From: Aptenodytes patagonicus
Taxonomy: Eukaryota > Chordata > Aves > Sphenisciformes > Spheniscidae
DNA: 64,000 nt
Direction: 5' to 3'
Assembly: GCF_965638725.1 (NCBI RefSeq)
Contig: NC_134958.1
Location: 15,441,464-15,505,463 of the forward strand
Position 1 is the first letter of the stretch. Each line of letters begins with the position of its first letter. This document shows, one piece after another, positions 44,301-64,000 of this stretch. A program made the position numbers and the translations under genes. The notes beneath the pieces are model-generated. The model ran no database searches. It worked only from the letters and a program-made list of their open reading frames with translations, and was not told the origin of the DNA.

Positions 44301-47300
44301 GGGTGTGGGGCAGCGGTTGGGGTGCCAGACCCCGGGAGCCCTCCTGCTGGCTGCAGGGTCCGGCCAGGGTGTGGGCCCCAGGCCTGGGGTCCCTGTCCAG
44401 TACGAGCCGTGGTGGGAGCAGGACCAGCACACATGCTCTGCTCAGCCACCAGTGGCTGGGAATGGCCAGTCCTGGATTGGGGTGTCAGGGCTGTGGCTTG
44501 GGGCAAAGCCACCCTGCTTGCCCCTGGGTCAGCTTCCCTGCAGCAAGGCTACCCCAGACCCACTGTGGGGCACTGGGCAAGGAGCTGTGGGGGAAGGTCT
44601 TGGGCCAGGACTGGGAGTACAGTTCTCCTCCCTCCTGCAGGCTGTGCTCTGGGACCTGCTCCAGGACAGCGAGGGTGCTCCCGCCTTGGAGATCCTGGTG
44701 CAGGTACTGCCTGCCCCGGTCGGGTTGGCTCCCGGCCTGCCCAGAATCCTGCGGAGTACAGGGCTTGCTTGCTCCCTGCGCTCCCATGGCCTGGGTCCCT
44801 GCCTCCGGCTGTGCTGAGCTATGGCCTCTCCACAGGAATATCTGCAGATGCCAGAGGAGAGCTTCCAGGGGCTGCTGCTTGCGGTGGGGCCTGAGGCTGT
44901 GCAGCACTTCCTGGCCCTGCTGCACCGCTCCTGGCACCGGCTGCGTGGGGAGGTGGTTAGAGGGGTTGGGACGGGGCAGGGTGTGCAGAACCCATGTGCG
45001 GTGGTTGCAGAGCCAGTGTGATGGGGGGGAAGAGCCTGCGTGTGGGGGGTGCACAGCATGTGGGGGGTATGACCCCCACACATGGGGGCACAGACACTGC
45101 ACAGGGCAGGTGCAGAGTCTGTGCTCACCGGAGTTCAGAGCTCCCATGTGTGAGGGGTTGCAGAGCCCTGGTGCAGGCGTGCAGAGCCCATGGATGGGGT
45201 GTGTGTGTGCAGAGCCCAGGCGCAGGGGTGCAGAGCCTGTACCAGGGGGTGCTCTCCTGGGGCACAGCTGGGCAGCACTGGGCCTGCGCTGGTTGCTTGG
45301 GGCTGTGTCCTGCCAGAGCTGGGGCTCACACAGCTTTGCAGGTGCCGTCACCCCTGCCCGGGGAGGAGGCGATGCAGTCGCTGGCCGTGCTGCTGCTTCG
45401 CAGGTTGCCCCATCTCACCCCACAGCTGTTTGTCAGTCTGTCACAGTTCATCCCCTTCATGGCCGTGTCCGACATTGCGAGGCTCCCGCCGTCCCTCCTG
45501 GCCAACAAGAGTGTGTAAGCAGCGCTGGGTGCCGGGGCTGCCTGCACACGTGGTGTGGCCGGCTCTGGCCTGTGCCCTGCATTGCTATCACCTGCAGAGC
45601 CCCAGCCCAAGCAGGCCATGCAGAAGGCCTCTAAGTGCCCCTGGGTGCTGGGTTCTGCGGGGCACGTGCTTGGTGATGGTCTCTGGGGTGCCCTTTGAGG
45701 TGGGTGTAGGCTTGGTGCGGGCCTGGGAGGTCTCTCCACAGCTGTGCCCTGGTGCTCTGTCCCCACAGCCTCGCTGCCCTGCGGACTCACAGTGCCCACC
45801 TGACGCAGGGGCAGAAGGCCGCCTTTGCTAGGCACCTGCTGCAGGCCCCCTTCCTCGGGGCTGTGCCTACATGGCCCCTCGGCTTCCTCCGTGCTGTCCT
45901 GCCGCTGCTGCCCCACTTGCCGCTGCGCTGCTTCCTGCAGCTCACGCCCCAGCAGGTGGGATGCGAGCCCCGGGCCCACGTGCAGGCTGCTCTGCCCAGC
46001 CAGCACGCCCTCACCCCGTGGCAGGTGGGGATCCCAACCCTGCACCCAGTGAGCTGGGACCCCTGCACCCCCGGCCTGACAACGGCAGGCGGGGATCCCT
46101 GCACCCCCGAGCTGGGAATCCCACCCTGCCCAACCCTGCACTCCTGATCCTGCACCCCCCCCGGCTGGGAACCCTACATGCCCTTCCTTGGCCCCTCACG
46201 CTGAACCCACAGCCCTGGCGGGGAGCCCCAGGTCTGGTCAGGAGGCCTGAGCCAAGTCTCCCCTTTTGCCTGCCCAGATCTGGGGGCTGGGTGACGGCTG
46301 GCAGCCGCTGCGGCTGGGGCTGGTGCAGGGCCGCCACGTAGCAAGCAGCCTGGTGAACAGGAGCCGTGCGGCTGGCCCTGAGCTGGGGCGCAGGTGAGTG
46401 TGACAGGAGCTGCCAGTGCCGGCACAGCCATGTCCCAAGCTGGGCTGGTGCGGGGCCTTGGTCCTGCTGCAAGGGCCAGGATGGGTGCTGGCAGGGCCGC
46501 CCTTGCCTGCTAACAGGCTTTTTCCATACAGGCTAGGGGCCCTTGCCTGCTTCCTGAGCCCCGAGGAGCTGCAGGACCTGGCGTGGCTGCAGGACCCCCG
46601 GGGGGCAGTAGAGAAGAGCCTGCTGGCATGTGCGGCAGCAGGGACCCTACGGCAGCACGGGCGGGTGAGCCGGCCCCCTGGGAGGGATGCGTGGGCTGTG
46701 CTAGGCCACCCCCAGGGGCACCTCGTGGATGGGTACGCTGCGGAGCTCGGCTCCCACACCCTTGCTCTCTGGGGGAGCCTGGCCACAATGTGCCAGCATG
46801 AGTAAGGGTGCCAGGGCAGCAGCTCCTGGTCAGGCAGCACATCAGCTCCATTTTTTCCCCTGCTGGCTACTCCTGCGACAGGGAGTGGGGCAAGCTGTCC
46901 ACCAGCCCCGGGCTCACAGCCTCTCCTGCTCCGCACCGGCAGGTCATGCTCGCCCTGGCAGACTTGCTGCGCTCTACCAACCTGGCCATGGTGAGCCCCA
47001 GGGAGCTGCCAGCATGGAGGGGCGTCCTCCCTGAGATGGGAGTGGGCTTTGTGGAGCGCCTGTCAGCTGCCCAGCTGAACACCCTCCTGCCCCAGCTGCG
47101 GCCGACACAGCTGACGCGTGCCCAGGTGAGTCCAGCCTGGCTGCACGTACCCTGGGCAGGGGGGCCCCCGGGCCCAGGGCACCATCAGAGACTCCAGCAC
47201 AGCGCAGCCGGGCAGCCTCTGAGCCTTGCCCCCTGCTCCTGCCGGGGCTGTGCCAGCCCCGCTGACCACCACTGCCTTGTCCTGCCCCCCAGGCATCCTT

Positions 47301-50300
47301 CCTTCTTGCACGGGCTATCCAGAGGGACAACGTGAGTGTCTGAGGTGCCTCTGCAGGAAAAGGACGGGCTGCGGGTGCTGTGCCCTTGCCCAGATCTTGC
47401 ACCCCCACGCCTGCGCGGGCTGCCAGCCATCCCAGTCCCTCTGCTGTCACAGGGTCCCTATGCAAGGTGCAGCCCTGCTGCGGCATGGCTGCCCGAGTGA
47501 GGCCAGTACGTTTCTCTGCAGGTGACAGTGGGGGAAGCAGCCAGGCTGTGTCCCCTGCTGCCAGGCCTGGGACCCACGTCGCTGGCAGCTGTCCTGGCCC
47601 CTCTCCAGGTCCAAGGCTGTGCATGCCTAGGGCCAGCCCTACCCCTGCTCTCGGCGGCGCAGACGGCATCCCTGCTGCAGGCTCTGCAGCCCCCAGACAG
47701 CTGGCTCCACTGCCTGCTGCCCCTGCTGCCCCTCCAGCTCCTGCGTCCCAGTGCCCAGGCTCTGTGGGGGGCTCCATGGGACCCGAACCTACCCTGGTCC
47801 CCGCAGCAGGTCAGAGGCCAGGCACAGGGCTCCGGGGGAAGGTGCTGCACCCCCGTGCCTCCCACCGCTGCCCCCCCAACAGGCCCAGCTCCTCTGGAGG
47901 GAGGTGGGAGCCAGTGCTAACCGCAGCCACCGCACTGCTGGGTGAGAGCAGCCCGCCCGGGCTGGCCGACTGGCGCCAGCTGGGGCACGGGGATGGGGGG
48001 TGTCTGGGAGCAGCCTCTGGGGCCCCACAGAGGGAAGGGAGCTGGGAGAGGGCTGGGTGCCCGGGCAGGGTTGAGCAGGTCCCCGTGGGCCTGGGGGTGG
48101 TGAAGCCCAGATAGGGTCTAATGCTGTTGTCCTGCAGTGCCCTGGGTTCACTGGTGGTGGGCATAAGCTGTGCTGCGCTGCAGGAGCTGGGCCGGGAGGA
48201 TTTCCTGGGGGCTGTCTGGACCCTCTACGCGCAGCCCCGCTCTCTGCCTGCCAGCCTGGTAAGGAGGAGGCTCCATGACCCCAGTGGCTCATGGGCAGCC
48301 TGTCCCTGTCCTGCACTCAAAGCATGGTGTCCCCAGAGGCGTTGCGTGCAGGAGGAGGTGCTCAGGCGTCCTGCGCTCTCTGAGGAGGAGCTGGCATGGC
48401 TGGGACCTCAGTTCCTCATGGAGTTACCGTAGGTGTCGGGAGCAGCCAGCTCTGGGATGCAGGGACACGGGCCACCCCTTCTGCTTGCACTGCCCCCTTT
48501 CCCTGTGGGGAAAAGCATTGCCTGCTGGCCTACAGCCCCCTCCTTGGGCCCATCACCCTCCTTGTGTCTCCAAGGGGCTAGCGAGCCCCTGCCCTGCTGC
48601 CCGTGAGTGTGGAGCGGGGACTGATGGCAGGAGCCCTCAGCAGGCCCAGTCCTGGCCATCCCTGGGGGCAGCCCTGGCGCCAGCCCCTGCCCAGTGCCTG
48701 GGCACCCCTGCTGTGAGAGGGGGTCTGCAGGATGGGGCTCGGTGCCTCATTCATCCCTCGGCAGAGCAGCACCTCGCCCTGCAGTGCCCAGCCGTGCTCT
48801 GGCTCCTGCAGGGTGAGGATGGTGGAGATGCTGCCTGACACCATGATGCGGCTGGTGCTGGACCACGCAACGCGCCAGCCCCACAGCCTGCTGGCCCTGC
48901 CGGCCACCCGCCGGGCAGCCCTGGCCCGTGGGGCCCTGCGCTCCCTGGTAAGGGGAGGGAGCCCCGCAGGGGGCATGGGGAGACACAGTTGCCTGCTCTC
49001 ACTCCACTCCTCTGCTCTCCCCCCTGCAGCAGCTCCCGGCAGGGACAGAGCTGGCTGGGGAGGACTTGGACCGGCTGGGCCCGCTGGTGGGGTTCCTAGG
49101 CCGGGAGAGCGTGGCCCGTGTCCAGCCCGAGAGCCTGCTGCCACGGCTGGGGGACCTGCAGGACACCTGCCTGGCCGCAGAGGCAGCCGCCGAGCTGGGT
49201 CGGCTGCTGCTGTTGGAGCAGGCGCTGGGGTAGGTGGCGGGCAGGGGGGCACGGGGCCCCACCAACGCCACATTGACACGTGCTCCCACAGGCCCCCCCC
49301 AGGCTGGCGCCTGCCCACCCTGCAGCAGCTGGGGCGCCTGGTCTTCCTGCTGCCCCTCGAGAGCCTGCGTGCCGTCCCCCGGGTGAGCACCACATCCTGT
49401 CCCACCGCCACCGCGCTGCCCCGCAGCTGGCCATGCCCCGGCCCCTCCACCTGGTCCTGCAGCTGTGCTGACCCTCCCCATGCCCCATCCCCATGGCTGT
49501 GCCATCCCCAGTGGTGCTCCATCCTCGTGGCCATGCTATCCCCAGTGGTGTCCTGTCCTCGTGGCTGTGCTGTCCCTGCTGGTGCTTTGTCCTTGTGGCT
49601 GTGCCACCCCATCAGCACTCCCACCCTTGCGGCCGTGCTGTCCTTGCTGCTCCCATGGGCCTTTCTGCCAGTGGGGTCTGTCATGGCCCCTTTCTGCACG
49701 TCCGCCTGGTGCTGCCCTAGGACTTGCTGAGCAGAGACACGGTGGAGCAGCTGCTGCAGAGCCAGCGGGACTGGGAGCAGAGTGAGCTGGGACGCCTCTG
49801 CCACCCCCCTGGCACCCTGGGTGAGGGCCCCAGCCCACAAGAAGTGCTGGTGGCCCCGCTGGTGGCAGCTGCCAGGCCAGGGGACCAAGGTGAGACCATG
49901 CACTCCCCTCCCGAGCCCTGCATGCCCCTGTCGCAGCTAATGCACTGCCTGTCCTTGGTGCCCTCCCATGCCCTGCCCACACACTTTGTGCCCCTGCTGC
50001 CCAGTGTCCCCCATGCTGTCCCCTCCCTGGGCTGGCCCTGTGTCCCTGGTGCCCGGTGTCCCCATGCTGTCTCCTCCCCAGCTGGTGTGTCCTCGTGAAC
50101 CCCGCAGCTAGCGCTGCAGGGGACCTGGGGCTGGAGCCAGCTCACTCAGGCTGGCTCTGCAGCCCCCGTGCCCAGCTGTGCTGACATGCGTGCCACCTTC
50201 CCCGCGGCGTGGAGCGCGGCCCAGCTGGCCGCCATGGCCCCCCAGCAGTTGGAGGGCTGCCTGGGGCTGCTCAGCCGGGACCCAGCGCTGCGCCCCGACC

Positions 50301-52439
50301 AGCTCCGGGCTGCCCTGGGCCAGGCCCGGCGGGTGAGGGGGAACACGGGGGGCTGTGCTGGTGGGTGTGGTGGGGCTCTGCTGGGCTGGGTGGGCTGTGC
50401 TGGCCCTGGGGGAGAGATGTTGGATGTGGGGAGCTGTGCTGGCCTGGGGGGGGTGGCCTTGGGGGGGCTGTGGTGGCCTTGGGGGCCTGCCAGGGGGGTG
50501 CTGGCCTTGGGGGGCTGCCTGTGGGATGGCTGTGCTGGCCTTGGGAGGGTTGTCCTTGGGGCGCTGTGCTGGCCTTGGGGTCTGTCTGTGGGCAGCTGTG
50601 CTGGCCTTGGGGGGCTGCTTGTGGGGGGCTGTGCTGGAGCTGCCCGGCGGTGCTGGGCTGGGGGCTGCCAGCAGCTCTTGGTGGTGCTGGTGCTGCAGCT
50701 GTGGGGCAGCACCCGGGCGCTGGAGCCAGCCCAGACCCTGCGCCTGGGCCGGCTGGCCACCCAGCTGGGCGAGCCGGAGCTGCGGGAGCTGCTGCTCCCT
50801 GACTGGGGGGCCCTCTCCGCCCTGGGGGAGCTGGACGGCTGGTCGCCTGAGCAGGTGAGGCCCTGGGGGCCGGGGGTGATGAGGGGTGGCTGGCCCCCAT
50901 GACGGGCTTTCCCCCAGATGCGGGCTGTGGTCTCCGCGTTCCTGCGGCAGCGTGGGGCAAGCGCCCGGGACCTGGGGCTGCCTGAGCTGGTGGCGCTGGG
51001 GCACCTGATCTGCGGGCTGCCGGTGGCCGAGCTGCGGGGCCTGGACAGCTGGGAGCTCAGGTGGTGTGCACCCACAGGGACCATGGGCTGGGCGTGGGGC
51101 AGGGGTGCTGCGCCCCAGTGCGTGGTTGCCTGACACTGCCTGCTCCCTGCAGCAAAGCTGCCCCTTTCCTGGGCTCGCTGAGCCTGCGCTGCACGGAGCA
51201 GCAGGCAGAAGTGCTGGCCGCCTGCCTGACCTCCAGCGCTGCCTTTGGCCCGGCTGCCGCCTGGGGACCCGAAATCTTCACAGAGGTTGGGACACTGGCA
51301 GGTGAGGGCTGAGATGGCGCCATGCCCCACGGTCACTGCTCCCTGCTCTGCCGACCCCTGTGCCCAGGGATGGCATCCTGACCCTGCACTCTGTGCCCCA
51401 GCCGGGCTCCCTGACATCGTCCTCTCTGCACTGGTCCCGGAGCAGATCTGGGCGCTCACGCCCCGGGCCATTGCTGCTGTCCCAGCACGCAAGTTTGCAG
51501 TGAGTTCCTGGCATCCCCCACAGGCACGCTCGGCCAGGGCGCGTGTGGCACTGTCTCCCTGCACACAGGGGAGGGGGGGATCCCTGGCTGAGCCAGCGTA
51601 GTGGGAGCACCCCTGCGCCAAATGCTGAGGGACAGAGGTGGGACGTGTCTTGGCTGTGCTGGGGAGCAGGCGCAGGGCCTCGCCATTGCTGGCTGCCCTC
51701 TCCCCACAGGTGGTGTTTGGCCCAGCTCAGCTGCGCACCCTCTCCAGTGCCCAGGCCGCAGCTGTCACCCTGGGGCAGCGCCGGTGGCTCAGCAGCGCCC
51801 AGCACCAGGCCCTCGCCAGCGCCCAGTGCGAGGGAGAGGCTGCCCAGGATGGCCAAGGTGAGAGCAGCAGGGTGGCTTCTGTCCCTATGCAGCGCCCAGC
51901 CTGCCTGCCGTGGGCGGCTCCCCTGCCCGCTTGCCCCTCATCCCTGCTCTGCACCTCCGGGCTCAGCATGGGCACCCCAGGATGCCAGGAGGGCTCAGGT
52001 TGTGCAGGTTCGGACCCTGGTGCTCGCAGTGCTGCCCCACAGGGAGGCTGGCTCCACTGCCTGCCCAGCTCAGGCTCCCTGTCGGGCCATGTCCCATCCC
52101 ACCTCTGCCCAAACGAGACCTCCCTGCTGCCGCTCCCTGTCCCAAACCCAGGTCCTGAACAGCTGCTCTGGGGGCAGCAGCAGACTATGCTGTCCCTGCC
52201 CAGAACTATGCGTGCATGTGCATGTGTGCACGTGTGCATGCATGCATGTGTACATGCATGTGAACACTGTGAGGGCTCCCAGCAGCAGCCGGGATGTGAG
52301 CCCCTCCACAGTGTGCCAGGGCTGGCACACTCAGCTCTGATGGTGCTTCCTCTCCTCTCCTGCAGGCAGGAGCGGAGCCAGGCCCCAGTCTGACTTCACC
52401 TTGGCTCTCCTGCTCTGCCTGCCCTGCTGCTTTCTGTGA
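41355..52439 (+). CDS. STRC: Stereocilin, hair-bundle connector protein
   Basis: Stereocilin forms the top connectors and tectorial attachments of hair-cell stereocilia and belongs to the mesothelin/otoancorin superhelical family; human loss causes DFNB16 deafness. I read 27 coding exons with consistent phases, giving 1682 residues (human 1775): 41355-41418, 41902-42465, 42542-42566, 42996-44259, 44641-44703, 44836-44952, 45342-45514, 45769-45955, 46278-46393, 46532-46664, 46943-47125, 47293-47331, 47522-47809, 47883-47941, 48138-48258, 48337-48428, 48812-48947, 49030-49229, 49292-49382, 49721-49889, 50163-50332, 50672-50854, 50918-51060, 51153-51301, 51402-51499, 51710-51857 and 52366-52439. 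It begins with a signal peptide ([15 protein letters not shown]). Exon 4 carries [23 protein letters not shown] and Cys/N-glycosylation sites. It ends [15 protein letters not shown], a GPI-anchor-type tail. Exon 3 is only 25 bases. Convergent with CKMT1. Confidence 0.9.
44985..45260 (+). repeat. Degenerate minisatellite in STRC intron 6
   Basis: Units of roughly 25-35 bases built around GTGCAGAGCCCATGTG / GGGGTGCAGAGCC recur at least six times with drift. It is intronic and has no coding signal. Confidence 0.65.
49470..49700 (+). repeat. Diverged 40-50-base tandem repeat in STRC intron 19
   Basis: The motif 'CCC(A/C)GTGGTG...TCC(A/T)CGTGGC(C/T)(A/G)TGC' repeats about five times across the intron (for example near 49489, 49528, 49558 and 49588). 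Units are unequal in length. Presumably an old VNTR. Confidence 0.65.
50340..50650 (+). repeat. G-rich tandem repeat in STRC intron 21
   Basis: Variants of GTGCTGGCCTTGGGGGGCTG fill the whole intron, about ten imperfect copies, up to the exon 22 acceptor. The tract is G-rich on the coding strand and adjoins two possible in-frame acceptors (50670/50673) that differ by one CAG codon. Confidence 0.75.
52200..52265 (+). repeat. CA/TG-CATG microsatellite in STRC intron 26
   Basis: Alternating purine-pyrimidine sequence made of GTGCATG, TGTGCACGTG and CATGCATG words. It is a typical imperfect dinucleotide/tetranucleotide microsatellite with Z-DNA potential. Confidence 0.8.
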
Positions 52440-52449
52440 GCATCCCAGT

Positions 52450-52455
52450 AATAAA
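52450..52455 (+). terminator. STRC polyadenylation signal (AATAAA)
   Basis: A canonical AATAAA lies 11 bases past the STRC stop codon, so the 3' UTR would be only about 30 bases. It supports the chosen last exon. Confidence 0.75.
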
Positions 52456-52969
52456 CTTGTGATGGGCACAAGCAATGAGCTCTTCTCCCTGCCTGCCTGC
52501 CTGCAGTGACACGTGACCCCAGAGCACCTTTCCCTGCCTGGCCCTGTCTGTCCCTGCAGCTCCTGGCACCCTGCAGCAAGCTGCCCCCCAGCCCCGGCTC
52601 CCTACCCACATGCAGTCCCTTGTAGCCCCCCAGACCAGAGCAGCCCCAGTGGCCCCCCCGGCCCATTCCCCAGGGCAGCAGTGGCTCAGGGAAATCCCAG
52701 GGAGGGCTGCTCAGGGCAAGTGCAGGAAACCCAGACCTGGGTGGGTGCCTTTCTGCAGGGCAGAGAGGCAGGGAGATCACTAGGGAGATTGGCGGGATGG
52801 CGGGTGCTGGGGTAAGGAGGAGACCGAGCCATGGCTACAGCAGCGCATGTTTATGGGGTCTGGCCTGGCGCGTTGCGGGTAACAGGACGCAGCGACATGC
52901 TGGGCACAGAGATCGCATAAGCTATGGGGGGAGCTGGGTCCCACAGGGCTGGCACTGCCTTGGTCCAGC
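52456..52969. other. Convergent spacer holding the CKMT1 3' UTR
   Basis: STRC and CKMT1 end tail to tail within about 530 bases. On the minus strand CCCATAAACATGCG (near 52848-52861) gives a CATAAA-type signal about 115 bases past the CKMT1 stop. No other feature is seen. Confidence 0.5.
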
Positions 52970-62990
<10,021 letters not shown>

Positions 62991-63816
62991 CGCTGAGCGG
63001 CGGCGCGGCGGAGCGAGCGCGGCGGGGCCGGAAGGCGGACGTGATGGGAATGGGAACGGGAATGGGAATGGGAACGGCGGCGGCGGCAGGGTGCGCGGGG
63101 GGCGGGGAGCCGGCCGGGCACGGGGGGGGCCGCAACGGCACCGCCACCTGCTCGGCCGCCCCGCCCCGCCCCGCCCCGCCCGCCGCCGCCTTCAGCACCG
63201 CGCGCCGGACAGCGCCGGAGGGGCGGCTGCGCCCGGGCCGGGCCGTGCCCCGCAGCGGGCCCCGCACCCCGGGCCCCGGCCCCGGCCCCCCGCCCCGCGC
63301 CCCGGTGCGGGCGAGCACGGCACAGCACGGCGCAACCCGCGGCGGCGGGGGTGCGACCGGGACAAAGTCCGCGCACCTGGAGCTGGGAGCGACGGGGCGC
63401 GGACCCCGGGAGCGGAGGACGCGGCTCCCCGACGGCCCGGAGCCGCGCACGGGGTGCGGCCCGGGATGGGTCGCGGGACCGGCGGCCGGCTCTCGGCGCC
63501 CCGGCTTGGCGCGGGCGGCGGCCACCGGCCCTCCCGCCGCGCTCCGTGCCGCTGCCCGGCGCTCCCTCCGCGGCCCCCGCACGCAGGGACAGGGCGGTCG
63601 GCCCACGCACCCCGTGCCCGCGGCAGCGGCGGGGCTGCAGCGGCGGGGCAGGGAGCGCGCCGCGTTCCGCCGCCGCAGACCCCGCGGGACGGGAGCGGCG
63701 GCGGAGGCTGGCCGGGGCGCACCGCCCGGCTTCTTCGGCGTACCGGGAGCGGCCGCCAGGCACAGTCGCGCCTCCTGCCCGGGGTCTCGCGGGGCGGGGG
63801 CGGCCCGCGCGGCGCG

Positions 63817-63830
63817 GTTGCCGTGGTAAC
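63817..63830. promoter_or_regulatory. RFX X-box (GTTGCCGTGGTAAC)
   Basis: The 14-base word is a near-palindrome with both half-sites GTTGCC and GGTAAC, fitting the RFX consensus GTNRCC-N-RGYAAC. RFX factors drive ciliary and hair-cell genes. It lies about 830 bases upstream of the CKMT1 start codon and may serve that gene or a divergent neighbour. Confidence 0.6.
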
Positions 63831-64000
63831 GCGGGACCCGGCGGCGCTGCCGGTGCCCGGCGCTGGGCCCGCGCCCCACGTGCGCGCGGCACGCCCGGCC
63901 GCGCAGCGCCTCCCGCCGCCGCCAGGGGCCGCCACGCAGCGCCCGCCGCGGGCCCGGCCGGCCCGCCCCCCTCCCCGTAGATTGGCTGGCTGCGGCCGTC

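Overview
This is vertebrate nuclear DNA, very probably from a bird. It is extremely GC-rich, introns are short, several CpG islands mark promoters, there is a CR1 LINE fragment, and there is a fragment resembling an avian endogenous-retrovirus LTR. All genes are intron-containing and were read by joining exon translations at GT/AG sites (one GC/AG). Family names come from recognising protein sequence, not from a database search. Exon limits are good to about 1-3 bases.

Layout, left to right: HYPK (minus, last exon off the left edge), SERINC4 (plus), a Ras/Rab gene of the RASEF type (plus), SERF2 (minus), an FKBP8-like TPR immunophilin gene (minus), ELL3 (plus), PDIA3/ERp57 (minus), a decayed CATSPER2 (plus), STRC/stereocilin (plus, 27 coding exons) and mitochondrial creatine kinase CKMT1 (minus). 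From memory of the human map, order and orientation match the human 15q15.3 block CKMT1B-STRC-CATSPER2 / PDIA3-ELL3-SERF2-SERINC4-HYPK read backwards. Two genes stand out against that block: the RASEF-like gene between SERINC4 and SERF2, and the FKBP8-like gene between SERF2 and ELL3.

The genes do not form a pathway. They cover nascent-chain chaperoning (HYPK), membrane lipid/serine carrier-family function (SERINC4), small GTPase signalling (RASEF-like), proteostasis (SERF2, FKBP8-like, PDIA3), transcription elongation (ELL3), hair-bundle structure (STRC) and mitochondrial energy buffering (CKMT1). ELL3 and the FKBP8-like gene are head to head over about 360 bp. RASEF-like/SERF2, ELL3/PDIA3 and STRC/CKMT1 are tail to tail.

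The most interesting points are: a CATSPER2 relic sitting exactly between intact PDIA3 and STRC; the RASEF-like gene with a changed P-loop and no visible EF-hands; an FKBP8-like gene without a visible membrane anchor; an exitron-like 75-base intron and a GC-AG intron in ELL3; a long GGGGCT-type tract just upstream of STRC; and a near-perfect RFX X-box at the right edge. I found no CRISPR array, tRNA, rRNA or bacterial-type operon. The many long overlapping open frames in GC-rich parts are composition artefacts.
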